Shown here: positions 43,582-53,227 of the stretch, in pieces
How positions within the stretch are numbered: the first letter of the stretch is position 1
Layout: every line of letters begins with the position of its first letter
Source: JAFEDN01 sp965651935
Lineage (GTDB): Bacteria; Pseudomonadota; Gammaproteobacteria; Coxiellales; Coxiellaceae
Reading direction: 5' to 3'
NCBI GenBank assembly: GCA_965651935.1
Contig: CBFGTC010000004.1
Coordinates: forward strand, 1-64,000
Length of the DNA stretch: 64,000 nt
Translations under genes and position numbers: made by a program
Notes under the pieces: model-generated
Databases searched by the model: none
What the model was told of the DNA's origin: nothing
What the model saw: only the letters and a program-made list of their open reading frames with translations

Positions 43582-44096
43582 TATTTTTCTCCGTAATGGA
43601 TCAGTGAGCGGCAAGAAATTCCTCGCCATGAAAAACGGTTGAGTTGAGTCAAATTGACCAGAGTAGCGATTCCCACCACGTGATAGCCAACCTTATCAGC
43701 CAATTCGGCAGCGGCATATACAGAGCCGCCGGTAGCGATTAAATCATCAATAATAAGAAGGCGTTGACCTTGTCCTGCTTGCATTTCCAAATAATTTTCG
43801 CCGTATTCCAATTGATAATGCATTTGAGCAGCGACTTGAGGTAGTTTTCCGGGCTTACGGATTTTTATTAAACCCTTATTGTGTTTATAGGCCAAAGCGC
43901 CTGCAAATAAAAAACCGCGTGATTCGATACCGGCAATCATTTCAATTTCAGCCCATTCGGCGGGTGAAAATAAAGTACTGATAGCGTCAATGGTTTCCGA
44001 AAATCGAAATTTTAACAAAGGGGAAATATCCCGGAATAAAATGCCGGGTTTAGGAAAATCCGGTATTTCCGTAATCCATGAAGAAAGTTCATGCAT
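43581..44096 (-). CDS. apt: Adenine phosphoribosyltransferase
   Basis: A 171-residue purine salvage enzyme converting adenine and PRPP to AMP. The N-terminal ITEIPDFPKPGILFRDISPLL and the PRPP-binding LLIIDDLIATGGSVYAA are diagnostic, and GIESRGFLFAGALAY is present. AGGT lies eight bases before the ATG. First gene of a two-gene unit with ghrA. Divergent from prfB across 141 bases. Confidence 0.93.
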   Translation of the reverse strand: MHELSSWITEIPDFPKPGILFRDISPLLKFRFSETIDAISTLFSPAEWAEIEMIAGIESRGFLFAGALAYKHNKGLIKIRKPGKLPQVAAQMHYQLEYGENYLEMQAGQGQRLLIIDDLIATGGSVYAAAELADKVGYHVVGIATLVNLTQLNRFSWRGISCRSLIHYGEK

Positions 44097-44237
44097 AAAA
44101 TTCGACCTATCCTTCGCTGTGCGATTAAGGAATACACATTAACATAAGTGAAAAAATTATTAAAACTCAGTAATCGCCTTAAGCGGGACAGGGACAAGGG
44201 ACTTGCAATAAGCGCTTGAAATGTTGAGAATAGCGAT

Positions 44238-45336
44238 ATGTTAGAAATAAATTGGATATTTGATTTGCTGGCTGACCTGACAGAGCGATTACACTCGCTT
44301 CGGGGGTATCTTTGACTACGAAAATAAAAAACAAAGGCTTGAGCAAGTACACTCGGAATTAGAAAACCCTGAAATTTGGAAAAATCCCGCTCTCGCTCAA
44401 GAATTGGGCCGCGAGCGTGCTCAACTCGAAACCACGGTTAATGTTTATGAACAATTAGCCAGTGGAATAAAAGACAATAGCGAACTATTAGCTTTAGCAA
44501 AAGAAGAAAACGACCACGAAACCATTGAATTAATTGCGCAAGAAGTAGAAAGGCTGAAGCGCGGAATTGAAAATTTGGAATTCAAACGCATGTTTTCCCA
44601 TCCCATGGACCCGAATAATGCGTTTTTAGATATTAACTCGGGTTCCGGCGGTACAGAAGCGCAAGATTGGGCGGAAATGTTACTGCGAATGTACCTGCGC
44701 TGGTGTGATCATCGAGGCTTTAAAACCACTATCATTGAGTTATCGCCAGGTGAAGTGGCCGGAATTAAAAGCGCCACGATCCAAGTAGAAGGGGAATATG
44801 CTTTTGGTTGGTTGCGTACGGAAACTGGCGTGCACCGTCTCGTAAGAAAATCGCCTTTTGATTCTGGGAATCGCCGTCATACTTCTTTCGCATCCGTGTT
44901 CATTGCTCCTGAAATTTCCGATGATATCCATATTGAGATCAACCCGGCGGATATTCGCACCGATACTTACCGTGCTAGTGGTGCTGGCGGTCAGCATGTC
45001 AATAAAACCGATTCCGCTATTCGCTTGACTCATTTGCCCACTGGAATCGTGGTGCAGTGCCAAAGCGACCGTTCTCAGCACAAAAACCGGGCTTCAGCCA
45101 TGAAACAATTAAAAGCCAAGTTGTACGAATTAGAAGAACAAAAAAAAAGGGCCGCAATGCAAGCTTTGGAAGAAGGTAAATCCGCCATTAGTTGGGGCAG
45201 CCAAATCCGTTCTTATGTGCTGGATGCGGCAAGAATCAAGGATTTACGTACAGGTCATGAAACCACCAATACTCAAGGAGTATTGGATGGAGACTTGGAT
45301 CCGTTTATCGAAGAAAGTTTAAAACAAGGGGTGTAA
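44238..45336 (+). CDS. prfB: Peptide chain release factor 2, with programmed +1 frameshift
   Basis: RF2, 365 residues after frameshifting, which recognises UGA and UAA stops. Translation starts at ATG 44238 and reads 25 codons (MLEINWIFDLLADLTERLHS, then LRGYL) to an in-frame TGA at 44313-44315. The site GGGGGTATCTTTGAC at 44302-44316 reproduces the well-known RF2 signal: an internal Shine-Dalgarno-like GGGGG, the slippery CTT, TGA and a following C. A +1 shift continues as DYENKKQRLEQ to 45336. SPF (RKSPFDSGNRRHTSF) and GGQ (GAGGQHVNKTDSAIR) motifs are intact. Autoregulation by RF2 level is expected. lysS follows one base after the stop. Confidence 0.96.
44302..44316 (+). promoter_or_regulatory. 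RF2 programmed +1 frameshift site
   Basis: Internal GGGGG, then TAT CTT TGA C. Ribosomes pausing at the TGA when RF2 is scarce slip from CTT to TTT and continue in the +1 frame. It matches the enterobacterial signal over the whole TAT-CTT-TGA-C core. Confidence 0.95.
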
Positions 45337-45337
45337 A

Positions 45338-46846
45338 GTGGCAGACATCGAAACCAACGTTGAATCCAACGAACAAATTGCACAACGCAAAGCTAAATTA
45401 AATGCTTTGCGTCAAAAAGGTCAAGCTTATCCTAATGATTTTCAGCGTGATGCAATCGCTTCGGAATTGCATCAGCAGTATGGCACTTGCGATGAATCTA
45501 CCCTCAGCCAAGGAAACCATAGAGTAAAAGTGGCAGGACGCATCATGACCCGCCGTTTGATGGGGAAAGCCAGTTTTGTGCATCTGCAGGATATGTCAGG
45601 CCGAATACAGCTTTATATTGCTCGTGATCATTTGCCGGAAGGCGTTTATGCAGAATTTAAAACCTGGGATTTAGGTGATATTATCGGAGTTTCGGGAGTT
45701 GTTTTTAAAACCCAAACTGGCGAACTATCCATTAAAGTAGATGAATTGAGATTATTAGCCAAATCCTTACGTCCATTACCCGATAAATTCCACGGTTTAA
45801 CCGATCACGAACAACGATTTCGTCAGCGTTATTTAGATTTATTAGCTAATGAAGAAACGCGTCGAATTTTCCAAATACGTTCATGTATTAATCGCGAGTT
45901 ACGCAATTTTCTGGATAGTCACGGTTTTGTTGAAGTGGAAACTCCTATGATGCAGTCTCAACCGGGTGGGGCGGCTGCTAAGCCTTTTATCACCCATCAC
46001 AACGCCATGGACATGGAGTTATATTTGCGTATTGCTCCTGAGTTATATTTAAAACGTTTGGTGGTTGGCGGTATGGAGAAAGTTTACGAAATCAATCGTA
46101 ATTTTCGCAATGAAGGTATTTCAACCCGTCACAATCCCGAATTTACCATGTTGGAATTTTATCAAGCCTATTTAGATTATCAGGGCATGATGGAATTTAC
46201 TGAAAAATTACTACGCGAAGTGACTCAAAAGGTATTAGGAACTTTGCAGTTTAGTTATCAAGGAATGCCTATCGACTTAAGTCGAACATTTCGGCGATTA
46301 ACTATGAAAGAGGCAATTGTGGAATATGCTCCGCAAATTAAATTGGAACAGTTAGAAGATGAGGCTCAAGCCCGTGAACTTGCACGCCGGTATAATGCCG
46401 GGGTTCCAGACAGTGCCGGGTTGGGTAAATTACAAAGTGCTTTATTCGAGATTCTCGTAGAGGAAAAGTTAGTACAGCCCACGTTTATTACGGAATATCC
46501 GGCGGAAGTTTCTCCTTTGGCCCGGGCTAACGACCAAAATCCTTTTATTACAGACCGATTTGAACTTTATATTGCGGGTAGAGAACTGGCTAATGGTTTT
46601 TCGGAGTTAAATGACCCAGAAGATCAAGCGCGAAGATTTCAGCAGCAGGTACAAGCCCGTGAAGAAGGGGATGAAGAGGCCATGATTTACGATGAGGATT
46701 ATATTACCGCATTAGAATATGGTTTGCCCCCTACCGCGGGTGAGGGAATTGGAATAGATCGCTTAGCGATGTTATTGACTGATAGCGCTTCGATTCGCGA
46801 TGTGATTTTATTCCCCTTATTAAGAGATAATCCCAACCGCAATTAA
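45338..46846 (+). CDS. lysS: Lysyl-tRNA synthetase, class II
   Basis: A 502-residue class II synthetase from a GTG at 45338, one base after prfB, with GGGG about six bases upstream. N-terminal OB-fold anticodon domain (RIMTRRLMGKASFVHLQD), motif 1 (FLDSHGFVEVETPMMQ, then GGAAAKPF), motif 2 (YEINRNFRNEGISTRHNPEF), and motif 3 (GEGIGIDRLAML). Operon with prfB as in many gammaproteobacteria. Normal length. Confidence 0.96.
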   Translation: MADIETNVESNEQIAQRKAKLNALRQKGQAYPNDFQRDAIASELHQQYGTCDESTLSQGNHRVKVAGRIMTRRLMGKASFVHLQDMSGRIQLYIARDHLPEGVYAEFKTWDLGDIIGVSGVVFKTQTGELSIKVDELRLLAKSLRPLPDKFHGLTDHEQRFRQRYLDLLANEETRRIFQIRSCINRELRNFLDSHGFVEVETPMMQSQPGGAAAKPFITHHNAMDMELYLRIAPELYLKRLVVGGMEKVYEINRNFRNEGISTRHNPEFTMLEFYQAYLDYQGMMEFTEKLLREVTQKVLGTLQFSYQGMPIDLSRTFRRLTMKEAIVEYAPQIKLEQLEDEAQARELARRYNAGVPDSAGLGKLQSALFEILVEEKLVQPTFITEYPAEVSPLARANDQNPFITDRFELYIAGRELANGFSELNDPEDQARRFQQQVQAREEGDEEAMIYDEDYITALEYGLPPTAGEGIGIDRLAMLLTDSASIRDVILFPLLRDNPNRN

Positions 46847-47029
46847 ACATCATCTTGGAAGTAGTTGATACGCGCAGCTTGTCTGTGCATTACCGACGAA
46901 ACAGACTTAAATAAGTCTATTCAACAGTCTTTATCAATCATTTTTGATCGCGTGATTGATTCCATTTCATATTTACTTAAGTTTCTAGCATTAATCTAAT
47001 ATTTTTTAATAATTAATAAAATAAGAGTT

Positions 47030-48655
47030 ATGTGGCGAGAAAAAAAAGTCAATGTAGAAGTAATAAATGGATTAATAACAGGTCAGAAGGGATACGATAT
47101 CAATGAAGTCATTCTGCAGGATTTACAAAAAATACTTCCTTCACTAGAGCAAAAGCTTTCCTCTGAAATAAAGAAGCGGATTCAAGCTGAAATAAAAGAA
47201 AATCAAATAAAGAAAGACAGCGGTAAACATCTGCAAAAAATTAATGATATTGTTGCTAATTACCTAAGCGAAATGAAATTGAAACAAAAACAAACCTTAC
47301 CCTGCGATATCGCATGGTTTTATTGGAAGTATTCACATAAAGACCGGTTATATTTCCATTACCAGAAACCTTCAGATCAAGCCTACCGGTTTAGTCACTT
47401 AGCTCAAATTGCAATAGGGGTGACTAATCGTATTGTTTCTCGTGGTGGCTTATCGGATATCAAAAATAATGAAATCGAATATAAAGCATGGAAAAGAAGG
47501 TATCATGATTTTAATGCTTTTCGTGCTACAATACAACTGATTTGTTCAGAGTTCAACTTATTTTTTATTAAATTCTGTCATGAACAGGCATTAATAGAAC
47601 AAGCTCTATTATGTGTCTATTCTGCCATATCAGCCAAATTGGCTGAAGAAAGCCAATGGGGGAGTTGTGGCGAAAAAGTATGGGTGCTTACTCATTTTTT
47701 AAAAAAATTAGGTTTAGATATCCGTGTAGAGCATTTTATAATTATGCGCAATGTGGACTTTGCACAAAATAATGGAAACCATACCTTCATTGTTTTAGGG
47801 CGTGACGAAAAGAGTGATCCGAATGATTACACAACCTGGGGGAATGACGCCATTATTTGCGATCCCTGGGCAGAAAAGCAATACTTCGTGCGAGATATTC
47901 CCCAGATATTATGTGATTGTGATCAAGTTCAATATCGATATGCATTATTACCAGTCGTTGATTTTAAACCTGAGCCCGCTACAATATATTTTCAAAAACA
48001 GAATGATGATATAAGGTGTTTTTTTACGAATTTTAATGGAATTTTTACGAATTGCGTTTATAAAAATATACATTACTCTAAAACTTTGGTTATCGAAGAT
48101 ATCATTCCTTTTTGTGATGAAGTCCTTGAGGATTTGATCAACCGTAATTTAATTTTTGTAGTCAAAATAAAAAACTCTGAAGTTCCATACCATCCTTTTG
48201 CCAATAGTTTAAAATTAAGTGCGGATGATGGTATTAAAATTCTTACAACTGGTTTTGAATATCTTTATTTTGATATTAATTTTGGATTAAAGGATGGCCT
48301 CCAGACCCAGAATTTTGAATTAATAGAGAAATCATTTAACAGATTAATAGAAAATGATCATAATCTTGATTGGACTCTGTTTGATTCATTAGAACCGGAT
48401 TTTAAACGGACTTGTTTAAAAAAATTATTGGATTTAGCTTTAAAAGAACGAAATGAGACAATTATTTTAGAGTTATCGAGGCGGGGTTATGGCTCACCGG
48501 AGCAACAAGCACACATCGGTCAATTAAAATTTAACTCATATGTTTTTGAAACAAACCGAAAAGAAATAGAAGAATTAGATTTAGATGAGGAAGACTTAGA
48601 GTCAGAGCGAGAGTCAGAAGAACAACAAAAAAAGAGTATGACGAATCTGCCATGA
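47030..48655 (+). CDS. Candidate effector with papain/transglutaminase-like Cys-His-Asp motif
   Basis: A 541-residue protein, no signal peptide or membrane helix. AAGAG precedes the ATG closely. Residues 1-100 are a Lys/Gln-rich helical region. From about 195 to 290 comes an ordered set: C213 in SQWGSCGEKVWVL at the start of a helix, H251 in NNGNHTFIVLGRD, and D278 in DAIICDPWAEKQYFV. This C...H...D spacing with an H-T-F-hydrophobic strand and a C-D-P-W strand is what papain-like and transglutaminase-like toxin domains show, for instance the Pasteurella toxin C3 deamidase. The C-terminal 35 residues are strongly acidic (EEIEELDLDEEDLESERESE), resembling the E-block type IV secretion signal of Legionella. 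Enzyme type (protease, deamidase or transglutaminase) cannot be told. AT-rich orphan. Confidence 0.6.
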   Translation: MWREKKVNVEVINGLITGQKGYDINEVILQDLQKILPSLEQKLSSEIKKRIQAEIKENQIKKDSGKHLQKINDIVANYLSEMKLKQKQTLPCDIAWFYWKYSHKDRLYFHYQKPSDQAYRFSHLAQIAIGVTNRIVSRGGLSDIKNNEIEYKAWKRRYHDFNAFRATIQLICSEFNLFFIKFCHEQALIEQALLCVYSAISAKLAEESQWGSCGEKVWVLTHFLKKLGLDIRVEHFIIMRNVDFAQNNGNHTFIVLGRDEKSDPNDYTTWGNDAIICDPWAEKQYFVRDIPQILCDCDQVQYRYALLPVVDFKPEPATIYFQKQNDDIRCFFTNFNGIFTNCVYKNIHYSKTLVIEDIIPFCDEVLEDLINRNLIFVVKIKNSEVPYHPFANSLKLSADDGIKILTTGFEYLYFDINFGLKDGLQTQNFELIEKSFNRLIENDHNLDWTLFDSLEPDFKRTCLKKLLDLALKERNETIILELSRRGYGSPEQQAHIGQLKFNSYVFETNRKEIEELDLDEEDLESERESEEQQKKSMTNLP

Positions 48656-48668
48656 CTTTAGATAATAT

Positions 48669-50171
48669 TCAAGGCGTCGGCGGCAATGAAAGCGCGTCAT
48701 GAACGTTCCAGCCGCCGCCCAGGGCGGTAATCAAATTAACTGCCGCGGTCATTTGTCTCCCTCGGATAGTGGTCCAATTTGCTTCGGCCGTATAAACCGA
48801 ACCCAGACTGATCAGCACAGAAGTTAAATCGTTAGTACCGGCTTGATAGTTTGCTTTTGTCAATCTTAATGCTAAGCGCGCGGTGGTCACCGCTTGTTGT
48901 TGTACACCAGCCTCACGCCGCAGGATCCTTTGAGTAGACAGATTGTCTTCCACATTTTGAAATGCCGTTAATAAAACTTGACGGTAATTATCAACGGTTT
49001 GTTGATAAGCATATTTTGTTTCCGCCAGACGTGCAGCTCTTAAACCGCCGTCAAAAATAGTTTCCATTGCTTGCACCATTAAAGTCCAAAAAAATGAAGG
49101 GCTGCTAAACCACTCATGCAAACGATTTGTCTGAAAACCAAACGAAGTCGATAAAGGAATAGTAGGAAAAAAAGCTGCTAGCGCCACGCCAATTTGAGCA
49201 TTGGCCGCCGCAACCGTGCGTTCCGCTTGCGCCACATCAGGACGGCGCTCTAATAATTCACAAGGTAATTGCGCAGGAATTATCGGCGGTTTGAAATGAA
49301 CGGGTTCCGGTTTTATTGAAAAAAGCGCTGGAGGGTTGCCGATTAAAACGGCGATGGCATGTTCGAATAACGCCCGATCCACGCCATTATCGACTGCAAG
49401 AGCGCGCGCGGCTTCCCAAGCTGCTTGTGCTTGCGCCACATCCGCTAATGAAGCCACCCCCACGCGATAACGCGCTTGGGTTATCTTCAGTAATTTAGCT
49501 TGTGCCGCGACATTTTTGTTTAATACAATTTGTAAATTATCTAATGTGCGCAATTGAAAATAATATTGAGCGAGCAAAGCTTGAGAAGATAATCTAACCG
49601 AAGCCACTAATGCCGCTGCCGCTTGCGCGGAATCGGCGCTAGATTCCAAAGCTCGTCGTAAACCGCCCCATAAATCCGGTTCCCAGGACACATTAAAGCT
49701 TAAAATATAAGTGTTAAAAGGTTTGGTAGCCTGTTTAGCGATGGCGTTGCCCGTTGGCGTATTGGGGGTCGTGGTCGCCGTGCCTGTCCCTGAGGTGTCA
49801 TTAAAAGCAGATTCTGGCGGTTTTTGCCTTTCAAAAGATAAGAGAGAAGAAATCACTGGATAAGCAGCAGAACGGGTTTCCGCCACTTGCGCCAGGGATT
49901 GTAAATATTGGGACTGAGCTGCCGCCACATTTTGATTACCCATATTTAATTGCGTTTCTAGCGAGTCCAATATGGGATCGTTGAAAATACACCACCAACT
50001 GCCACGATCAATATCATCACTCGGCGTTGCCAATTTCCATCCTGACGGAAGCTTGGCTTCTTTATAATATTGGGGTATCGTCACTTTCGGGGCGACATAA
50101 TTGGGTCCTATTTTACAAGCACATAATCCCATTGCTAAACAAATTAGGCTAAAAAAAATTATTTTGTCCAT
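48669..50171 (-). CDS. RND efflux outer-membrane lipoprotein (NodT/OprM family)
   Basis: A 500-residue outer-membrane channel of a tripartite pump. N-terminal lipoprotein signal ending LCAC, then KIGPNYVAPKVTIPQYY, the usual family start after the lipid-bearing Cys. Two TolC-like repeats are visible through AQSQYLQSLAQVAETR / ITQARYRVGVASLADVAQAQ and the second pair AERTVAAANAQIGVALAAFF / LTKANYQAGTNDLTSVL. The LLERRPDVAQAE block is conserved in NodT proteins. It overlaps the upstream permease gene by 13 bases, being the last gene of the operon. Confidence 0.92.
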   Translation of the reverse strand: MDKIIFFSLICLAMGLCACKIGPNYVAPKVTIPQYYKEAKLPSGWKLATPSDDIDRGSWWCIFNDPILDSLETQLNMGNQNVAAAQSQYLQSLAQVAETRSAAYPVISSLLSFERQKPPESAFNDTSGTGTATTTPNTPTGNAIAKQATKPFNTYILSFNVSWEPDLWGGLRRALESSADSAQAAAALVASVRLSSQALLAQYYFQLRTLDNLQIVLNKNVAAQAKLLKITQARYRVGVASLADVAQAQAAWEAARALAVDNGVDRALFEHAIAVLIGNPPALFSIKPEPVHFKPPIIPAQLPCELLERRPDVAQAERTVAAANAQIGVALAAFFPTIPLSTSFGFQTNRLHEWFSSPSFFWTLMVQAMETIFDGGLRAARLAETKYAYQQTVDNYRQVLLTAFQNVEDNLSTQRILRREAGVQQQAVTTARLALRLTKANYQAGTNDLTSVLISLGSVYTAEANWTTIRGRQMTAAVNLITALGGGWNVHDALSLPPTP

Positions 50172-53100
50172 GAAACAGCCTTATTTAACTTCCAATAATT
50201 TTTTATTTTCTCTAAAGAAAGATAAATAGCGGGTGTCGTATAGAGCGTTAACAACTGACTGAGCATGAGTCCGCCGACAATCGCAATCCCTAAAGGTCTG
50301 CGCAATTCCGCGCCGACTCCAAATCCCAAAACTAAAGGTAATACGCCAAACATAGCCGCTAACGTGGTCATCATGATGGGACGAAAGCGGAGTAACGCGG
50401 CTTCGTAGATCGCCTGTTGGGGGATTTTTTTTTCGTGGCGTTGCGCTTCGAGAGCAAAATCGATCATCATGATTGCGTTTTTTTTGACAATGCCGATCAG
50501 CAAAAAAATACCGATAAAAGCCACAATAGTTAGATCAGTGCGAGTCAACAACAAAGCCAACAAAGCGCCGACACCCGCGGAGGGTAAGGTGGACAAAATG
50601 GTGAGGGGGTGCAACAAACTTTCATAAAGGATTCCCAGCACTAAATAAACCACCGCTAAAGCGACTAAAATTAACAGCGGCATCCCCTTTAAGGATTGCT
50701 GAAAGGCTTGCGCACTGCCTTGAAAAATACCGCGAACTTCACTGGGTAAACGTAAGGCTTGAATCTCTTGGGTAATCTTATCCACGACTTTTCCAAGGGA
50801 AATATTTTCTTGAAGATTGAAAGAAAACGTCGCCGAGGGAAATTGATTGGTGTGATTGACTGCCAATAAAGTATTGAAATTCGCAAAACTGCTGATGGCT
50901 GATAAAGGCACGGGATTACCATTGGAAGAGGGGATATAAATCAATTTTAAAGCTTCCGGTGTTTGCCAAAAGGGTGGCGCGACTTCCATCACCAAATGGT
51001 ATTGATTGCGCGAGTGATACAACACAGCAATCTGGCGCTGACCGAAAGCATCGTTTAGCGTATTATCTAAAACTTGAGCGGTCAGACCAAAACGCGACAG
51101 GGTATTGCGATCATAAGTCACAAAAGTTTGCAAACCTGAATTCAATTGATCGGTACTCAGATCAGTGATTTCCGGCAAATCTTTCAGTTTTTTCAAAATT
51201 CTGGCAGACCAGGTGTTGAGATTGGTGATGGTATCCGCAAATAAAGTAAATTGATACTGAGCGTTGGCAAATCTGGCGCCGATAACTAAATCCTGTGCCG
51301 CTTGTAAGTAAAGATTAGCGCCCGGTACGTGCGATAATTTTCCGCGCAAACGTGAGATAACTTGATCCACGCTTTTTCGCCGTTGATTGAGCTTTTTTAA
51401 AGTAATAAAAACATTACCGGCGTTAGAAGTCGTGATACCGGTGACTCCTACCGCATGCGCCACGGCAGGATCTTGCATGAGGATATCCATATATTGTTGT
51501 AATTTTTGTCGCATTAATTGGAAAGAAATATCTTGCTCTGCAATGATGGTGCCAATAATTCTGCCAGTATCTTGTTGCGGAAAAAAACCCTTGGGCACGA
51601 TCACAAACAACACCACACTGGCTATAATGGCCAAAACCACTAGCATTAACATGAAGCTAGATCGGTCAATTGCTGAATTTAAGGTGTTTTTATAAAAATG
51701 ATGTCCTTGAATAACTAATGCATGCAGATGTTTGTGCTGGTACGGCGGATTGATTTTAAGAATGCGAGCGCACATCATTGGCGTTACGGTTAATGAAACC
51801 AACAGAGAAATTAATACCGCCGAGGATAATGTTACCGCAAATTCACGAAATAATCTCCCCACTAATCCGCCCATCAAGAGAATGGGAATAAACACAGCCA
51901 CCAATGACACGCTCATGGATAACACCGTAAAACCCACTTCTTTCGCGCCCCGCAAGGCGGCGGCCATGGGTTGCATTCCCGCTTCAATATGACGTGAAGT
52001 ATTTTCCAGAACCACGACAGCGTCATCTACCACAAAACCCGTCGCGATGGTTAAAGCCATGAGCGATAAATTATTTAAACTATACCCGAGCAAATACATC
52101 ACCACAAAAGTGCCCAAAAGTGACAAGGGAACAGCGACGCTGGGAATTAATGCGGCCCGCGCACTTCCCAAAAAAATATACACGACTAGAATAACTAAAA
52201 TGATGGAAACAATTAATGTCAGTTCCACGTCATGTAACGAAGCGCGAATGGTAGGCGTGCGGTCCATGGAGATAATCAAGCGCATCCCGGTGGGGATATC
52301 AGCTTGTAATTGCGGCAGGATACGGCGCACGTGATCGACTGTTTTGATGACATTGGCGCCGGGTTGTTTGAAAATGACTAAAATTACCGCGGGTTTTCCA
52401 TCTAATAACCCTGCTGCTCGGACATTTTCGACGGAATCCACCACTTCGCCAACATCGTTAATCCGCACCGGGGCGCCGTTGAAATAGCGCAGAATTAACG
52501 GCTGATAATCTTCGGCATGGAGTAATTGATCATTGGCAGTGATTTGGCTGGCCTGATTTAGGCCCGTCAACTGACCTTTTGGACTATTGACGGTGGATGA
52601 TACGAGTGTATTGCGAACGTTTTCTAATGAAATCGCGTATTTCCCCAAGGCCGTGGGATTGAGTTCCACCCTCACCGCCGGGAGCGAGCTTCCCGCGATG
52701 ATCACCTGACCTATCCCATCGATTTGCGATAATTTTTGCTGCAAAATTGTCGAGGCGACGTCATACATTTGCCCAGTGGTATAGGAATCTGACACCAGGT
52801 TTAAGATTATGATCGGAGCATCAGCCGGATTCACTTTACGATAGGTAGGGTTACTGGGTAAATTGACGGGTAACCGGTTCCGCGCGGCATTAATGGCAGC
52901 TTGCACATCCCTGGCGGCCCCATTGATATTACGTGATAAATCAAATTGCAAAGCCAACGTGGTTGCTCCTAAATTACTGGCAGAAGTCAATTGGTTAAGG
53001 CCGGCGATTTGTCCTAATTGTCTTTCTAAAGGCGCAGCGACTGAAGTGGCCATAATTTCAGGGCTAGCTCCCGGTAATCCGGCTTGTACCGTGATGGTTG

Positions 53101-53227
53101 GAAACTCGACTTCAGGTAAAGACGCGACCGGTAAAAGTAAAAATGCAATGATCCCGGCGATGGCCAGCCCCAAAGCCAATAAAGTAGTCGCTACTGGCCG
53201 GGAAATAAAAATGCTAGATAAATTCAT
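50159..53227 (-). CDS. mdtC: RND multidrug efflux permease, second copy (MdtC-like)
   Basis: A 1022-residue inner-membrane proton-driven pump subunit with 12 helices. Starts NLSSIFISRPVATTLLALGLAI; the periplasmic PEVEFPTITVQAGLPGASPE block and GFVVDDAVVVLEN (TM4 Asp pair for proton relay) are intact. GFFPQQDTGRIIG and PLGIAIVGGLMLSQLLTLYTTP are also present. The four-base overlap with the preceding permease and two permeases with one fusion protein indicate a heteromeric pump of the MdtBC/MuxBC type. In E. coli MdtABC exports bile salts and novobiocin. Substrates here are unknown. Confidence 0.92.
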   Translation of the reverse strand: MNLSSIFISRPVATTLLALGLAIAGIIAFLLLPVASLPEVEFPTITVQAGLPGASPEIMATSVAAPLERQLGQIAGLNQLTSASNLGATTLALQFDLSRNINGAARDVQAAINAARNRLPVNLPSNPTYRKVNPADAPIIILNLVSDSYTTGQMYDVASTILQQKLSQIDGIGQVIIAGSSLPAVRVELNPTALGKYAISLENVRNTLVSSTVNSPKGQLTGLNQASQITANDQLLHAEDYQPLILRYFNGAPVRINDVGEVVDSVENVRAAGLLDGKPAVILVIFKQPGANVIKTVDHVRRILPQLQADIPTGMRLIISMDRTPTIRASLHDVELTLIVSIILVILVVYIFLGSARAALIPSVAVPLSLLGTFVVMYLLGYSLNNLSLMALTIATGFVVDDAVVVLENTSRHIEAGMQPMAAALRGAKEVGFTVLSMSVSLVAVFIPILLMGGLVGRLFREFAVTLSSAVLISLLVSLTVTPMMCARILKINPPYQHKHLHALVIQGHHFYKNTLNSAIDRSSFMLMLVVLAIIASVVLFVIVPKGFFPQQDTGRIIGTIIAEQDISFQLMRQKLQQYMDILMQDPAVAHAVGVTGITTSNAGNVFITLKKLNQRRKSVDQVISRLRGKLSHVPGANLYLQAAQDLVIGARFANAQYQFTLFADTITNLNTWSARILKKLKDLPEITDLSTDQLNSGLQTFVTYDRNTLSRFGLTAQVLDNTLNDAFGQRQIAVLYHSRNQYHLVMEVAPPFWQTPEALKLIYIPSSNGNPVPLSAISSFANFNTLLAVNHTNQFPSATFSFNLQENISLGKVVDKITQEIQALRLPSEVRGIFQGSAQAFQQSLKGMPLLILVALAVVYLVLGILYESLLHPLTILSTLPSAGVGALLALLLTRTDLTIVAFIGIFLLIGIVKKNAIMMIDFALEAQRHEKKIPQQAIYEAALLRFRPIMMTTLAAMFGVLPLVLGFGVGAELRRPLGIAIVGGLMLSQLLTLYTTPAIYLSLEKIKNYWKLNKAVSWTK

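Noticed and set aside
44404..45336. prfB as a shorter gene starting at a TTG
   Set aside because: The +1 frameshift site and the 25-codon first part upstream give a full-length RF2.
46847..47029. Small stem-loops upstream of the papain-like gene, examined as a possible tRNA or small RNA
   Set aside because: AGACTT/AAGTCT and a 7-base pair can form, but there is no cloverleaf, no TTCGA-type arm and no terminator.
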